Assembly (NCBI RefSeq): GCF_024499015.1
Contig: NZ_CP098604.1
Location: forward strand, 744,001-808,000
DNA length: 64,000 nt
From: Xanthomonas hortorum pv. pelargonii
Lineage (GTDB): Bacteria; Pseudomonadota; Gammaproteobacteria; Xanthomonadales; Xanthomonadaceae
Direction: 5' to 3'
Of the stretch, positions 33,405-42,556 are shown piece by piece. The notes beneath the pieces are model-generated. The model did no database searches. It was given only the letters and a program-made list of their open reading frames with translations, and was not told the DNA's origin. The translations under genes were made by a program, and so were the position numbers. Position 1 is the stretch's first letter. The number at the start of each line of letters is the position of its first letter.

Positions 33405-35114
33405 ATGCCCTCTTCTTTTACCTCGCGCCGCAGCAATCAGCTTGCATTGGCTTTTTCTGCGCTGATTTTTATCGCCATCGGCATCGGCATCTTCGTCGGT
33501 GCACGCCGCTCGCTGGCCGATGCCGCGTGGGTGGCACACACGCATGAAGTGATCGGCCGGATCGACGAGATCCAGGCGCGCATGCTGGATGCCGAGTCGG
33601 CGCAGCGCGGCTTTTTGCTCACCGGCAACGATGGATATTTGCTCGACTATCAGACCAGCGTCGAACGCCTGCCGATTCTGCTCGGCAACCTGCGAAGGCT
33701 GATTACCGACAACACCACCCAGGAGCAACATCTGGACCGCTTGCAGCAGCTGGTGGAGACGCGTCTGCAACAGATCCAGCATACCCTCGACCTCTATACG
33801 CAAAGCGGTCTGGAACCGGCGCGCGCAAGCATTCGACAGAACGCTTTCCGTACCACCAGCGCGATCCGCGAGCAGTCGCTGAGCATGGTGCAGCGCGAAC
33901 AGGAACTGTTGGTGCAGCGCGCCGAAAGCAGCCGGCAAAGTGCGACCTTGCTGCTGGTGCTGGCGCTGGCCGGCATTCCATTCGGGCTGGTCGTCGTCGG
34001 CACCGTCTACGGGTTGTTGATGCGCGAACTGAGTAATCGCGCGCAGGCCGAGCGGCTGGCAGCGCAGGCCAATCGCGAGCTGGGCGAGAGTGTCGACGCG
34101 TTGCAACGCAGTACCGCCGATCTCAATCTGCTCAGCCGTTATACCGGCCTGCTGCAGAGTTGCATCAGCGCCGAAGAGGCGCTGGTGGTGACCAGCCGCA
34201 CCCTGGCCGGCCTGCTGCCCGGCGTGGCCGGAAGCGTGTATCTGCTGCGCGCGTCGCAGGATCGCGCCGAAGCGATCAGCCACTGGGGCGAGCCGCTGCT
34301 GCAAAGCGCGCCGCATCTGCTGCCGGAAGAGTGCTGGGCGCTGCGCCGGGGTCAGCCGCACATCATCGAAGACCTGCACCGGGATGCGCTGTGTGCGCAT
34401 ATCGCCGTGCCCGACACCACCGCGCCGATCACTACCGCCTGCCTGCCGATGTCGGCGCAAGGCACCCAGCTCGGCTTTCTGTTTCTGTCCTCGCCCGGCC
34501 CTGGCCCGATGCCGCGCCTGGAAATCGCCGAGGCCGCGGCCGAGCAGTTGTCGTTGGCGCTGAGCAATCTGCGTCTGCGCGAATCGCTGCGCCGGCAATC
34601 CATTCGCGATGCGCTGACCGGGCTGTACAACCGGCGCTATCTGGAAGAATCGCTCAGCCACGAGCTGGCGCGCTGCGCACGCCGCGACCTGCCGTTGTCG
34701 GTGCTGATGCTGGATGTGGACCACTTCAAACAGTTCAACGACAGCCAGGGCCATGCCGGCGGCGATCTGCTGCTGGCAGCGGTGGGCGAGCTGCTGCTGA
34801 CCCGCCTGCGCGCCGAAGATGTGGCCTGCCGCTACGGCGGCGAAGAATTCACCGTGATCCTGCCCGAGACCGATGGCGCCGAAGCCATGCGCGTGGCCGA
34901 GCAGATCCGTGGCTTTATCGCCGCATTGGCGGTCACCGATGGCCAGCGCGCGTTGCCGCGCGTGACCGCCTCGATCGGCGTGGCCAGCTTCCCGGTCGAC
35001 GGCGAATTGGGATCGAGCCTGATCCAGAAAGCCGATGCGGCGCTGTATATCGCCAAACACCGCGGACGTAACCGGGTCGAGCAGCACGGCGCCGCCACGC
35101 CCCCACTGGATTGA
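33405..35114 (+). CDS. CHASE3-GAF-GGDEF membrane diguanylate cyclase
   Basis: A 569-residue sensor. Two membrane segments (about 12-32 and 181-203) bound a periplasmic CHASE3 domain (D-A-E-S-A-Q-R-G-F-L-L-T-G motif near 60-72). A coiled linker and a GAF-like domain (about 235-395) follow. The GGDEF domain (about 400-560) has D-H-F-K-x-F-N-D near 444-451, the active loop G478-G-E-E-F482, and R469-x-x-D472 exactly five residues before, i.e. an intact I-site for product inhibition. It should make c-di-GMP in answer to an outside signal. The bactofilin gene follows 96 bases on. Confidence 0.92.
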   Translation: MPSSFTSRRSNQLALAFSALIFIAIGIGIFVGARRSLADAAWVAHTHEVIGRIDEIQARMLDAESAQRGFLLTGNDGYLLDYQTSVERLPILLGNLRRLITDNTTQEQHLDRLQQLVETRLQQIQHTLDLYTQSGLEPARASIRQNAFRTTSAIREQSLSMVQREQELLVQRAESSRQSATLLLVLALAGIPFGLVVVGTVYGLLMRELSNRAQAERLAAQANRELGESVDALQRSTADLNLLSRYTGLLQSCISAEEALVVTSRTLAGLLPGVAGSVYLLRASQDRAEAISHWGEPLLQSAPHLLPEECWALRRGQPHIIEDLHRDALCAHIAVPDTTAPITTACLPMSAQGTQLGFLFLSSPGPGPMPRLEIAEAAAEQLSLALSNLRLRESLRRQSIRDALTGLYNRRYLEESLSHELARCARRDLPLSVLMLDVDHFKQFNDSQGHAGGDLLLAAVGELLLTRLRAEDVACRYGGEEFTVILPETDGAEAMRVAEQIRGFIAALAVTDGQRALPRVTASIGVASFPVDGELGSSLIQKADAALYIAKHRGRNRVEQHGAATPPLD

Positions 35115-35210
35115 GCACGCACGCCGTCGATGTTGGATTGCGCAATTCGTCACACAAAAGATCCATCGACGCGGCGATAGTCGGCCTTGACCCCCAAGCG
35201 AGGCAATCCG

Positions 35211-35786
35211 ATGTCGATGTGGCGCGATCAAGGTCCCAACAAGAAAGACGGCGTTCCGGCCGCACCCGAAGTTCCTCCCGCCGCCGATGGCCGGTTGTTC
35301 ACCGCCGAGGCCAGCCCCGCTCCGCCGGTGCCTGCCACCGCCCCGCCCAGTGTTGCGCCGGTGACGCCGGCAGCCAGCACTGCGGCCCCGCAGCGCCAGA
35401 ATGAGGCGAAAGAATCGCTGATCGCCGCCGACATCAGCATCGAAGGCAAGATCGAAGGCGCCGGGCACGTGCGTCTGGCCGGCCGTTTCAAGGGCGACGT
35501 CAACGTCAAGGGCGATCTCACCATCGAACGCGGCGCCAAGCTCAACGGCGGCGTGCGCGCCAACAAGGTGATCATCGCCGGCGAACTGGAGGGCAATATC
35601 GAATCTGCCGCGCAAGTGGAATTGCAGACCTCCGGCGTGCTGGTCGGCGACGTCAAGGCCGGTAGCCTCACCGTGGCGTCGGGCGCCCGCATGCGCGGCC
35701 AGGCCGATTTCGGCTGGGGCGAAGACACCGGCAAACCGGTTGGCACGAGCAAGGCAATCGTGAGCGGAGACAGCGACGCCACATGA
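35211..35786 (+). CDS. Bactofilin (polymer-forming cytoskeletal protein)
   Basis: A 191-residue protein with a disordered Pro/Ala-rich N-terminus (about 1-70), then a bactofilin DUF583 domain (about 78-165) formed of repeated short strands (I-E-G-K-I-E-G-A-G-H-V-R-L-A-G-R-F-K-G-D-V in two pieces; V-I-I-A-G-E-L-E-G-N-I) and a free C-terminal tail. Bactofilins polymerise without nucleotide and place cell-wall or polar proteins. The ATG at 35211 has GAGG 8 bases upstream. Its stop overlaps the next gene (ATGA). Confidence 0.9.
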   Translation: MSMWRDQGPNKKDGVPAAPEVPPAADGRLFTAEASPAPPVPATAPPSVAPVTPAASTAAPQRQNEAKESLIAADISIEGKIEGAGHVRLAGRFKGDVNVKGDLTIERGAKLNGGVRANKVIIAGELEGNIESAAQVELQTSGVLVGDVKAGSLTVASGARMRGQADFGWGEDTGKPVGTSKAIVSGDSDAT

Positions 35787-36148
35787 GTGCACCCCGCCCG
35801 GGCACGCCCGGTGCCACGCGCAGCTGCCCGCATTGCAAGGCGACGATTCTGGAAAGCGCCAGCGTCTGCCCTGCGTGCAAGCATCACCTGCGCTTCGACT
35901 CGGCAGCTGTGCAACATGCGCAGCCCGCCCCGATCGTGCCGCTCAAGGTCGAAGGCACCATCCGTCATCCTGCCGATGGCGATCCATGGGAATACACCGT
36001 GGTGGTGTCGGTGCGTAACGGCAAGGGCGAAGAGATTCGCCGCCAGGTCGTGGATGTCGGCGCAATGCAGGGCGGCGAAGAGCGTGGATTTACCTTGGCC
36101 GTCGAAGCGACTGCGGTGCGCTTACCCGGGCGGCGTACCCGGCATTAG
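35783..36148 (+). CDS. Zinc-ribbon protein coupled to bactofilin
   Basis: A 121-residue protein: zinc ribbon C-P-H-C at 15-18 and C-P-A-C at 29-32, then a beta-strand-rich domain (I-V-P-L-K-V-E-G-T-I, E-Y-T-V-V-V-S-V-R-N-G-K-G, R-R-Q-V-V-D-V-G-A-M) resembling an immunoglobulin-like or FxLYD-like fold. The start overlaps the bactofilin stop, which points to joint translation. No family assignment is sure. Confidence 0.75.
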   Translation: MSAPRPGTPGATRSCPHCKATILESASVCPACKHHLRFDSAAVQHAQPAPIVPLKVEGTIRHPADGDPWEYTVVVSVRNGKGEEIRRQVVDVGAMQGGEERGFTLAVEATAVRLPGRRTRH

Positions 36149-36502
36149 GGTGTAAGACGGTAAGCGCCAGATGGAAGACATGCGGGAGATCGGGCGTGCG
36201 GGAGATCAGGATCGGAGCGGGATCAACGCGGATAACGCCGATCACTCCTCGCTTTTGATGTTCGCTTGTCAGGTTTTATTTGCGTTCTCGATGCAGCAAA
36301 AGGCAACGTCCTAGCGTCCCAGCGACGTTGAATGCGCACGTCTCGCCACGCGAAACGCTCGACCGCGTCGCGCTAGACGCTTTCTCGTAAGCACGCACGC
36401 GTCCACCCGAACCTCGCCGTGCAAGCACGTGTCGAGGCGCTACGCCGATGCATGCCATTCCCATTCTCAGGATCTGCACACCGGCTTGGCCAGAGTTGCC
36501 GC
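36149..36502 (+). other. 354-base gap before the ligase-associated operon
   Basis: It contains two direct copies of T-G-C-G-G-G-A-G-A-T-C near 36180 and 36197 and a lower-GC stretch near 36250-36300. No gene is convincing. The region should hold the promoter of the ligase-associated operon; I could not fit a LexA box or a standard promoter. Confidence 0.45.
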
Positions 36503-37513
36503 ATGCGCAACGGCAACGACAAACCTGGCGATCTGGTGGTGCTTGGGCCCGAGGGTCTGTATTGCCCGCAGGGCGACTTCCATATCGATCCCTGGCGGCC
36601 GGTGCCGCGTGCGGTGATCACCCACGGGCATGGCGACCACGCGCGCAGCGGTATGGGCGACTACCACTGCACGCACGAGAGCCTGCCGATCCTGCAGTGG
36701 CGCCTTGGCGAGCAGGTCTATCACACGCATGCCGATGGTGAAGCGTTTCGCCTGGGACGTGCGCAGGTGTCGCTGCATCCGGCCGGACACGTGCTCGGCT
36801 CGGCGCAGGTACGCATCGAAGTCGATGGCGAGGTCTGGGTCGCCTCGGGTGACTACAAACGCCAGCACGACCCCACCTGCAAGCCGTTCGAAGTGGTGCC
36901 GTGCGACACCTTCATCACCGAAGCGACCTTCGGGCTGCCGGTGTATCGCTGGCCGGAGACCTCAGATGTCGCGGCCGATATCGTCGCCTGGCGCCACGAA
37001 TGCGCCGAGCGCGGCGAAGCGGCCATTCTGTATTGCTATGCATTGGGCAAGGCGCAACGGGTGTTGGCGGAGCTGCGCGCCTGGGACACGCAACCGGCGT
37101 TGTTGCATGGCGCGATCGCGGTGGGCGTGGAGGTGTATCGCCAGGCCGGCATCGCGATGCTGGATACCCAACCGGTCAGCGAACACGCGCGCGGCGCCGA
37201 CTATGCCGGGCAATTGGTGTTGGCGCCGCCCTCGGCGGCCGGCAGCGCCTGGATCCGTCGCTTCCGGCATGCACAACAGGGCTTTGCATCGGGCTGGATG
37301 CGCATTCGCGGCAATCGCCGTCGGCGCAATTACGACCGCGGTTTTGTGGTGTCCGATCATGCCGATTGGCCGGACCTGTTGCGCACCATCGAGGAGACTG
37401 GCGCGCGGCGCGTGATCGCCACCCACGGCAACACCGATGCCTTGATCCAGCATCTGCTGGAACGCGGCGTCGCTGCCGAAGCCTTCCGCACCGATTTCGG
37501 AGCCGAGGAATGA
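36503..37513 (+). CDS. Ligase-associated DNA exonuclease (metallo-beta-lactamase/SNM1-like fold)
   Basis: A 336-residue metallo-beta-lactamase-fold nuclease with H41-G-H43-G-D45-H46 metal motif, C-H-T-H substitute loops, H-P-A-G-H-V-L-G-S-A near 91-100, G-D-Y-K-R near 113, and S-D-H-A-D-W near the end. It is the first enzyme of the ligase-associated DNA repair set, an mRNA 3'-end processing-like (CPSF/SNM1) exonuclease thought to trim ends for ligation. The ATG at 36503 was chosen before M-R-N-G-N; upstream ATGs have no ribosome site. The stop overlaps an ATG that opens an Arg-rich frame. Confidence 0.9.
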   Translation: MRNGNDKPGDLVVLGPEGLYCPQGDFHIDPWRPVPRAVITHGHGDHARSGMGDYHCTHESLPILQWRLGEQVYHTHADGEAFRLGRAQVSLHPAGHVLGSAQVRIEVDGEVWVASGDYKRQHDPTCKPFEVVPCDTFITEATFGLPVYRWPETSDVAADIVAWRHECAERGEAAILYCYALGKAQRVLAELRAWDTQPALLHGAIAVGVEVYRQAGIAMLDTQPVSEHARGADYAGQLVLAPPSAAGSAWIRRFRHAQQGFASGWMRIRGNRRRRNYDRGFVVSDHADWPDLLRTIEETGARRVIATHGNTDALIQHLLERGVAAEAFRTDFGAEE

Positions 37514-37743
37514 ACCCGCTGCCCGCACGCCGTTATGTTCGCGCACGTCCTCGCATTCGCCTGAGCGGCGCGCTTGCGTTTCGTCGGCACGCCTTGGCGT
37601 TTCGCATTCATCGCGCTGCGCCCGCCGCCATTGTCGGACCGCCGCAGCCGCAGCGTCGCGTACGCAGCTTGAGTGCGTTTACGCAACGCGCAATGAAACT
37701 GCGCGCCGCAGACAAATGCGCAACTGCGCAGGCACTGCTGTGA
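37510..37743 (+). CDS. Arg-rich 77-residue frame coupled between exonuclease and ligase
   Basis: The frame opens with ATG overlapping the exonuclease TGA (37510-37513) and ends in TGA overlapping the ligase GTG (37740-37743). It encodes a very basic product (R-R-Y-V-R-A-R-P-R-I-R-L; A-L-A-F-R-R-H-A-L-A-F-R). Both overlaps are typical of translational coupling, which favours a real gene, but composition alone could be chance in GC-rich DNA. No family is recognised. Confidence 0.45.
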   Translation: MNPLPARRYVRARPRIRLSGALAFRRHALAFRIHRAAPAAIVGPPQPQRRVRSLSAFTQRAMKLRAADKCATAQALL

Positions 37744-39344
37744 AGCGTTTTGCCGCGTTGTACCGCACCCTGGATCGCAGTACCGGCACGCTCGACAAGC
37801 GTGCCGCGTTGGTGCGTTATTTCGGCAGCGCGCCGCCGCCTGATGCGGCGTGGGCGTTGTATTTACTGGCCGGCGGCAAGGTGGCCAGCACACGCATGCG
37901 CATCGCCAGCAGCGGCGAGTTGCGCGAATGGATCACCGAGACCGCCGGCATTGCCGATTGGTTGGTTGCAGATAGCTACGACCACGTCGGCGATCTGGCT
38001 GAAACGCTGGCCTTGCTGTTGGATGACCCGGCCACCGAAGCGGCCGATTTACCGCTTGCAGAATGGATCGAACAGCGGCTGCTGCCGATCGCCAATCAAG
38101 ACGTCGATGTACGCAAGGCCTGCATCGTGCAGGCATGGCGCAGCCTGGCCTTCGACGAGCGTCTGGTATTCAACAAGCTGCTGACCGGCGCGCTGCGCGT
38201 TGGCGTGTCGCAGCGACTGGTGCAACAGGCCTTGGCCGAGATGTCCGGGATAGAGATCGCGCGCATCGCGCAGCGCATGCTCGGCAGCTGGCGGCCGCAT
38301 CCGACCTATCTGGCCAACCTGCTGACCGCCGAAGAATTGCCCGGCGATCGGCAGCAGCCCTACCCGTTCTTTCTCGCCTCGCCACTGGAAGCCGAGGTCG
38401 AAACGCTGGGCGCGGTCGATGCCTGGCTGCTGGAATGGAAGTGGGACGGCATTCGGCTGCAGCTGATTCGACGCGCTGGCGAAGCGGCGTTGTGGTCACG
38501 CGGCGAAGAACGTCTGGATGGTCGTTTTCCGGAAATCGAACAGGCCGCGATGCAGTTGCCAGAGGGCACCGTCATCGATGGCGAGCTGTTGGCCTGGCAA
38601 CCGGAGCAACCGTTGCCGATGCCGTTCACCGCCTTGCAGACGCGCATCCAGCGGCTCAAGCCCGGGCCAAAGACGTTGGCAGCAGCGCCAGCACGTGTGG
38701 TCGCCTACGATCTGCTTGAGCTGGATGGCGAGGATTTACGCGAACGTCCATTACAGGAGCGTCGTGCACTGCTGGAAGGCGTGCTGGCCACACTCGCCGA
38801 TCCACGCATCGTTGCCTCGCCATTGGTGCAGGTGAGCGATTGGCAGGCCGCCGCGCAAGTGCGTCTGGATGCACGCGAGCGCGGCGTGGAAGGGCTGATG
38901 CTCAAGCGCGCCAATTCGGTGTATCAATCCGGTCGTCGACGCGGCGACTGGTGGAAATGGAAGATCGACCCGCTCACCATCGATGCGGTGCTGCTGTATG
39001 CGCAAGCCGGTCATGGCCGGCGCAGCACGCTGTACACCGACTACACGTTCGGGCTGTGGCACGAGGGCCAGCTGGTGCCGATCGCCAAGGCCTACTCCGG
39101 TCTGGACGACAAGGAAATTCTGCAGCTGGATCGCTGGATCCGCGCCAATACCACCGAGCGCTTCGGCCCGGTGCGCGCGGTCACCGCGCATCATGTGTTC
39201 GAGCTGGGGTTCGAAGCGGTCAATCGCAGCGCGCGGCACAAGTCCGGCATTGCAGTGCGCTTCCCGCGGATTTTGCGCTGGCGCCAGGACAAGCCGATGG
39301 CCGAGGCCGATCACCTGAGCAGCTTGCAGGCGCTGGCACGGTGA
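37740..39344 (+). CDS. ATP-dependent DNA ligase (Lhr-associated)
   Basis: A 534-residue ligase. The N-terminal DNA-binding domain (about 1-205) is followed by the nucleotidyltransferase with E-W-K234-W-D-G, where K234 takes AMP, then V-I-D-G-E-L near 280, G-L-M-L-K-R near 380, and W-W-K-W-K, and an OB-fold with F-E-L-G-F-E. It seals DNA nicks and is the second enzyme of the set with exonuclease, helicase and PdeM. The GTG at 37740 starts the conserved M-K-R-F-A-A-L-Y motif and overlaps the preceding stop; the frame extending to 37716 was not used. Confidence 0.93.
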   Translation: MKRFAALYRTLDRSTGTLDKRAALVRYFGSAPPPDAAWALYLLAGGKVASTRMRIASSGELREWITETAGIADWLVADSYDHVGDLAETLALLLDDPATEAADLPLAEWIEQRLLPIANQDVDVRKACIVQAWRSLAFDERLVFNKLLTGALRVGVSQRLVQQALAEMSGIEIARIAQRMLGSWRPHPTYLANLLTAEELPGDRQQPYPFFLASPLEAEVETLGAVDAWLLEWKWDGIRLQLIRRAGEAALWSRGEERLDGRFPEIEQAAMQLPEGTVIDGELLAWQPEQPLPMPFTALQTRIQRLKPGPKTLAAAPARVVAYDLLELDGEDLRERPLQERRALLEGVLATLADPRIVASPLVQVSDWQAAAQVRLDARERGVEGLMLKRANSVYQSGRRRGDWWKWKIDPLTIDAVLLYAQAGHGRRSTLYTDYTFGLWHEGQLVPIAKAYSGLDDKEILQLDRWIRANTTERFGPVRAVTAHHVFELGFEAVNRSARHKSGIAVRFPRILRWRQDKPMAEADHLSSLQALAR

Positions 39345-41836
39345 GCGGCGCGCAGCAGACACGCGGCACGCCGTTGCAGCAATGGCGTGCCTGGTTCGCG
39401 CAGCGCGGCTGGGCGCCGTTACCGTTTCAACGCGATGTGTGGAAGCGCTATCTCGATGGCGAATCCGGCTTGCTGCATACGCCAACCGGCAGCGGCAAGA
39501 CGCTGGCGGCCTTCGGCGGGCCGCTGCTGGAAGCGTTGGCTGCACGCGGGCGCCGCACGCCGATCAAATCTGTCACGACGACTGCGCGTCGTCAGCAGCA
39601 ACGCACACTGCAAGTACTGTGGATCACCCCGTTGCGCGCACTCGCCGCCGATACCGCACGCGCCCTGCGTGAACCGGTAGAAGCACTGGGGCTGGATTGG
39701 CAGGTGGGCTTGCGTACCGGCGATGCCAGCGCGCGCGACAAGCGGCTGGCGCGCAGCGGCAAGCTCGATGTACTGGTCACCACGCCAGAATCGTTGGCGT
39801 TGTTGCTGTCGTACCCGGATACCGCGCCGCAGTTGTCGGCGCTACGCTGCGTGATCGTCGACGAATGGCATGAGCTGCTCGGCAACAAGCGCGGCGTGCT
39901 GCTGCAGCTGTGCTTGGCGCGCCTGCGCGGCTGGGCGCCGCCACTACGCATCTGGGGCTTGTCGGCGACGCTGGGCAACTTATCCCAAGCACGCGATGTG
40001 CTGTTGCCGCATCGCCCGGATGCTGCGCTGGTCTCGGGCGTCAAACCACGCGCGATGACGTTGGAGACCTTGTTGCCGGAGAGCGGCGAACGCTTTCCCT
40101 GGGCCGGGCATCTGGGCCTGGCGCAGCTGGCGCGCGTGCTGCAGAAGATCATGCAGCAACGTACCAGCCTGGTGTTTACCAACACGCGCGCGCAGGCCGA
40201 GTTGTGGCATCAGGCCTTGAACGCGGTGTGGCCGGACGATCCGGCCACGCTCGCGTTGCATCACGGCTCGCTGGACCCGTCGCTGCGCGCAGCGGCCGAA
40301 CTCGGCTTGCGCGACGGCAGCCTGCGCTGCGTGGTGGCAACCTCCAGCCTGGATCTGGGCGTGGATTTTCCGGCGGTGGATCAGGTGCTGCAGGTCGGCA
40401 GCCCGAAAGGCATTGCGCGCTTGCTGCAGCGTGCCGGCCGCGCGCGTCATCGCCCGGGCGAATCCGGACACGTGGTGTGCGTACCCTCGCATGCGCTGGA
40501 ACTGGTGGAATACGCCGCTGCGCGGCGCGCGATCGTGCATGGCCATATCGAAGCGCGCCCACCGCCGCGCCTGTCGCTGGATGTATTGGCGCAGCACTGC
40601 GTCACCCTCGCACTCGGCGGCGGTTTCCGCGCCGATGCAGTGTTTGAAGAAGTGCGCGGCACCGATGCATTTGCGGCGCTGGATAAAGCCACCTGGCAAG
40701 CGGTGCTCGACTTCATCGTGCAAGGCGGCAGCGCGCTGGCGCATTACCCGGATTTCCATAAAGTCGTGCGCGACGAAGAGGGCGTGTATCGCGTCATCGA
40801 TCGGCGCGTCGCGCTGCGGCATCGCTTGTCCATCGGCACGATCACCAGCGATGGCAGCGTGCGCGTGCAGTTTTTGCGCGGCGGGCGCCTGGGTGCGGTG
40901 GAAGAACAGTTCGTCGGCCGTCTGCGCCGTGGCGACCGGTTCCAGTTCGCCGGGCGTTTGTTGGAGCTGGTGCGGCTGGAAGACATGACCGCTTATGTGC
41001 GCGTGGCCAAGGGCGGCAGTGGCGTGGTACCCAAATGGATGGGCGGGCGCATGCCGTTGTCGTCGGCATTGGGCCGTGAGGTGGAAGCAGTATTCGCCGA
41101 TCCCGGCGATGCGCCGGAAATGCAGGCGCTTGCGCCGTTACTCCGCTTGCAATCGTCGCTATCGTCCCTGCCCGGCCCGGATCATCTGCTGGTGGAAAGC
41201 ATCAAGGCGCGCGATGGCCGGCACGTGTTCGTGTATCCGTTCGCCGGCCGCCAGGTCAACGAAGGGCTGGCTGCGTTGCTTGCGGCGCGCTGGGGGCGGC
41301 GTCAGCGCAATACGTTTAGTTTTGCCGCCAACGATTATGGCTTTGTGCTCTCGCCCGCGCAGGATGTGGAACTCGACGCGAGCGTGCTGCAGAGCTTGCT
41401 GTCGCCATCCGGGTTGCTCGACGATCTGCGCGACAGCCTCAATCTGGGCGAGTTGGCACGCCGACAATTCCGCGAGATCGCCCGCGTTGCCGGGTTGCTG
41501 TCGCCATCGCTGCCTGGCCGTGCACCACGCAGCCTGCGTCAGCTGCAGGCCTCCAGCGGCTTGCTCTACGACGTCTTGCAGCGCTTCGATCCCGAGCATC
41601 TGCTGCTTGCTCAAGCTGAGCGCGAAGTGTTCGAAGGCCAGCTCGAACTGGCGCGGCTTGCGCATGCATTGGAAGATTGCGCACGCCGCGAACTACGCCT
41701 GTGCAAACCGCGCAGTCTGACTCCCCTGTCGTTTCCGTTATGGGCCGAACGTGTGCGCGGCCAGCTGAGTACCGAAGACTGGAAGGCCCGCGTGCTGCGC
41801 GCTGCCGAACAACTGGAGCGTAAACATGGGCGATAG
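39341..41836 (+). CDS. Ligase-associated DEXH-box helicase (Lhr-like)
   Basis: An 831-residue superfamily 2 helicase. Motif I is H-T-P-T-G-S-G-K-T at about 45-53; motif II D-E-W-H near 174-177; S-A-T near 213; H-H-G-S-L-D near 308; T-S-S-L-D-L-G-V-D-F near 330; and Q-R-A-G-R-A-R-H near 364. The rest is the winged-helix and DUF4968-like C-terminal part of Lhr. The GTG at 39341 overlaps the ligase stop (GTGA). The open frame reaching back to 38840 lies inside the ligase gene and was rejected. It likely unwinds damaged ends for the ligase and nuclease. Confidence 0.92.
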   Translation: MSGAQQTRGTPLQQWRAWFAQRGWAPLPFQRDVWKRYLDGESGLLHTPTGSGKTLAAFGGPLLEALAARGRRTPIKSVTTTARRQQQRTLQVLWITPLRALAADTARALREPVEALGLDWQVGLRTGDASARDKRLARSGKLDVLVTTPESLALLLSYPDTAPQLSALRCVIVDEWHELLGNKRGVLLQLCLARLRGWAPPLRIWGLSATLGNLSQARDVLLPHRPDAALVSGVKPRAMTLETLLPESGERFPWAGHLGLAQLARVLQKIMQQRTSLVFTNTRAQAELWHQALNAVWPDDPATLALHHGSLDPSLRAAAELGLRDGSLRCVVATSSLDLGVDFPAVDQVLQVGSPKGIARLLQRAGRARHRPGESGHVVCVPSHALELVEYAAARRAIVHGHIEARPPPRLSLDVLAQHCVTLALGGGFRADAVFEEVRGTDAFAALDKATWQAVLDFIVQGGSALAHYPDFHKVVRDEEGVYRVIDRRVALRHRLSIGTITSDGSVRVQFLRGGRLGAVEEQFVGRLRRGDRFQFAGRLLELVRLEDMTAYVRVAKGGSGVVPKWMGGRMPLSSALGREVEAVFADPGDAPEMQALAPLLRLQSSLSSLPGPDHLLVESIKARDGRHVFVYPFAGRQVNEGLAALLAARWGRRQRNTFSFAANDYGFVLSPAQDVELDASVLQSLLSPSGLLDDLRDSLNLGELARRQFREIARVAGLLSPSLPGRAPRSLRQLQASSGLLYDVLQRFDPEHLLLAQAEREVFEGQLELARLAHALEDCARRELRLCKPRSLTPLSFPLWAERVRGQLSTEDWKARVLRAAEQLERKHGR

Positions 41837-42470
41837 CGTGCAACTGCGGCTGGCCGGCGAAACAGTGGAATTGCTCGGCGAGCGTGCGCTGTATCGACCG
41901 GCGCAACGCGCCTTGTTGATCGCCGACCTGCATCTGGGCAAGGCCGATGTGTTCCGTCGCGCCGGCATCGGGATGCCGGCCGGCGGCACTGCGCACGATC
42001 TGGATCGGCTGGATGCGTTGCTGGCACAACGCGCCGTGGAGGCGTTATGGATCCTCGGCGATCTGCTGCACGGGCCTGCCCCGCGCGCGGCCTGGCATCG
42101 CCGCTGGAGCGCATGGCGTGAGCGTCATTGCGCGTTGCGCGTGATCGCCATCCGCGGCAACCACGACCGCGCCCTGGCCGGTGCGGATCTGCATATCGAA
42201 GCGGCCGGCGAGCAGGTCGAAGACGGCCCGTTCGTGCTGCGCCACGATCCCTTGCCGCACCCTACCGGGCACGTGCTGTGCGGGCATCTGCATCCGCTGG
42301 CCGCGCTGCCCGGCATGTCGCGTCGCTGGCCGGCATTCTGGTTGCGCGAGCGCGTCACCATCCTGCCGGCGTTCTCGCATTTCACCGCGGGCATCGTCCC
42401 GACGCTGATCGAAGGCGAGCGCCTGGTCGCCTGTGTGGAAGGCGATGCGGTGGCATTGCCGGTACGCTAA
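41826..42470 (+). CDS. pdeM: Ligase-associated DNA damage response endonuclease PdeM
   Basis: A 214-residue calcineurin-like phosphoesterase: D34-L-H36 in I-A-D-L-H-L-G-K, G-D-L-L-H near 77, G-N-H-D-R-A near 114, H near 137 (R-H-D-P-L-P-H), and G-H-L-H near 149-152, i.e. the full two-metal set. PdeM is a metallophosphoesterase nuclease of the ligase-associated repair operon. Its start lies 11 bases inside the helicase gene, confirming the operon. A stem-loop follows. Confidence 0.92.
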   Translation: MGDSVQLRLAGETVELLGERALYRPAQRALLIADLHLGKADVFRRAGIGMPAGGTAHDLDRLDALLAQRAVEALWILGDLLHGPAPRAAWHRRWSAWRERHCALRVIAIRGNHDRALAGADLHIEAAGEQVEDGPFVLRHDPLPHPTGHVLCGHLHPLAALPGMSRRWPAFWLRERVTILPAFSHFTAGIVPTLIEGERLVACVEGDAVALPVR

Positions 42471-42527
42471 CGACACAGCAGTGCGACTGCGATCACGACA
42501 GCACGCCAGCACGCATCAGATAGATCA

Positions 42528-42556
42528 CGCGTGTGGCCCGCAACAACCCACACGCG
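42528..42556. terminator. Stem-loop between converging genes
   Basis: A perfect 9-bp stem (42528-42536 with 42548-42556) with an 11-base loop, touching the stop of the monooxygenase gene (minus) and 57 bases after the pdeM stop. No T-run. Confidence 0.5.

Noticed and set aside
33276..35792. 838-codon open frame on the minus strand
   Set aside because: Antisense to the diguanylate cyclase and bactofilin, both of which have clear motifs.
38840..39340. Upstream extension of the helicase frame
   Set aside because: Lies inside the ligase gene and lacks helicase similarity; the conserved part starts at the GTG at 39341.
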